Positions 6,154 to 6,374 of a DNA stretch of 6,374 bases are shown in pieces. The translations under genes and the position numbers were made by a program. Under the pieces are notes generated by a model. The model was given only the letters and a program-made list of their open reading frames with translations, was not told where the DNA came from and did no database searches. The stretch covers positions 1 to 6,374 of the forward strand of contig WFQT01000189.1 in NCBI GenBank assembly GCA_015486895.1, written 5' to 3'. This stretch comes from Anaerolineae bacterium. GTDB lineage: Bacteria; Chloroflexota; Anaerolineae; JAADDB01. Within the stretch, counting starts at the first letter, position 1; every line of letters starts with the position of its first letter.

Positions 6154-6280
6154 AGGTGCCGTTCAGGTTGTTCCCGATAGGTCAAGGTTCAAAGGGAGCA
6201 GATCAAGATTGCCGATAGCAGATTACTCTAGTTTCGCCAAAAATGGCGTTGGAACCTTAACAACCACCACAAAAGCACCT
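6154..6280. ncRNA. Candidate structured RNA (unidentified) upstream of the wzz-like gene
   Basis: Four complementary pairs are strictly nested: AGGTGC 6154-6159 with GCACCT 6275-6280; GGTTGTT 6166-6172 with AACAACC 6259-6265; AAGGTTC 6184-6190 with GAACCTT 6252-6258; and CGCCA 6235-6239 with TGGCG 6244-6248 around AAAA. The right-hand partners of the second and third pairs are directly adjacent. CCGATAG occurs twice inside the structure (6174-6180 and 6212-6218). A further hairpin, GAGAA-GAAG-TTCTC, is at 6120-6133. The strand is undecided. On the minus strand it would lie in the 5' leader of wzz. I do not recognise any known riboswitch or RNA family, and chance nesting cannot be excluded. 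Confidence 0.35.
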
Positions 6281-6322
6281 GATTCTCTCTTGATTTGGCC
6301 GCAATACTGACGCGACGGAGCC

Positions 6323-6353
6323 AAGGGGCACATCTCGTGATCTCGTGCCCTTT
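6323..6353 (+). terminator. Terminator-like hairpin containing a tandem repeat
   Basis: AAGGGGCAC (6323-6331) pairs with GTGCCCTTT (6345-6353), including one G-U pair, and T-rich TTTTC (6351-6355) follows on the plus strand. The loop contains most of a perfect tandem duplication of ATCTCGTG (6332-6339 and 6340-6347). It could end a plus-strand transcript, possibly one including 6154-6280. The T-run is short, so the call is tentative. Confidence 0.4.
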
Positions 6354-6374
6354 TCAAGAACGTTGTACTGTAGC

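Larger units (their letters stand above)
5994..6374. other. Non-coding region upstream of the wzz-like gene
   Basis: Apart from the ribosome site, the tentative promoter, the nested complementary segments and the terminator-like hairpin, no gene is supported. A 64-codon plus-strand frame (6116-6310) has no ribosome site and no recognisable family. It may be a gap between transcription units whose other side lies beyond the right edge. Confidence 0.5.

Noticed and set aside
5403..6155. 250-codon plus-strand open frame opposite the wzz-like gene
   Set aside because: It is antisense to a well-supported gene in GC-rich DNA where long shadow frames are expected, and it has no family resemblance.
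6116..6310. 64-codon plus-strand open frame
   Set aside because: There is no ribosome binding site before the ATG and no recognisable family, and it overlaps the nested complementary segments. It is kept only as a note.
5994..6374. Known riboswitch (TPP, cobalamin, SAM, c-di-GMP or c-di-AMP) or tmRNA, 6S, SRP or RNase P RNA
   Set aside because: A CTGAGA on the minus strand (about 6131-6136) recalled the TPP core, but the other conserved blocks are absent or in the wrong order. No other known core was found by eye.
1..6374. CRISPR array or tRNA gene
   Set aside because: I saw no regularly spaced 23-40-bp repeats and no cloverleaf with a GTTCRANNC T-arm.

Overview
The window is a mobile-element-rich stretch of a bacterial chromosome. 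On the minus strand it carries two cell-envelope polysaccharide genes: a Wzz-type chain-length / polysaccharide export co-polymerase (4782-5993) and a multi-pass membrane glycosyltransferase-like protein (1980-3380). Strong Shine-Dalgarno sequences, non-ATG starts and IS630/IS256/IS3-type transposases suggest a Gram-positive-like or Chloroflexi-type bacterium, possibly thermophilic. No ribosomal RNA or single-copy marker is present, so the taxonomy is a weak inference.

Layout. 1-203: no recognisable gene, but a perfect 16-bp inverted repeat (82-116) that looks like an intrinsic terminator. 204-1348 (minus): an IS256-family transposase recognisable from end to end but destroyed by at least seven in-frame stops and about three frameshifts. 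1430-1684 (plus): the C-terminal fragment of an IS3-type (rve) transposase, cut off where the IS256 remnant begins. 1685-1979: non-coding, with repeats built on GGCCGCGA that may be the end of another insertion sequence. 1980-3380 (minus): the membrane glycosyltransferase. 3412-3455: a 20-bp-arm palindrome. 3455-4662: a complete, apparently intact IS630-family element with TA target duplication, 28-bp imperfect terminal inverted repeats, a promoter in one repeat and a full DDE transposase. 4666-4781: a short non-coding gap with a structured repeat around the wzz stop codon. 4782-5993 (minus): the Wzz-type protein, with a clear ribosome binding site. 5994-6374: non-coding leader DNA with a nested set of complementary segments (6154-6280) and a second terminator-like hairpin (6323-6353).

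How it fits together. The Wzz-like protein and the membrane glycosyltransferase point the same way and are probably part of one surface-polysaccharide locus. Without the IS630 element they would lie only about 190 bp apart, so the insertion may have split a transcription unit. They look different in base composition (wzz GC-rich, glycosyltransferase AT-rich), which fits a patchwork, horizontally exchanged polysaccharide cluster. I see no clear new defence or metabolic system. The least explained signals are the possible structured RNA upstream of wzz, the palindrome hit by IS630, and the GGCCGCGA repeats.
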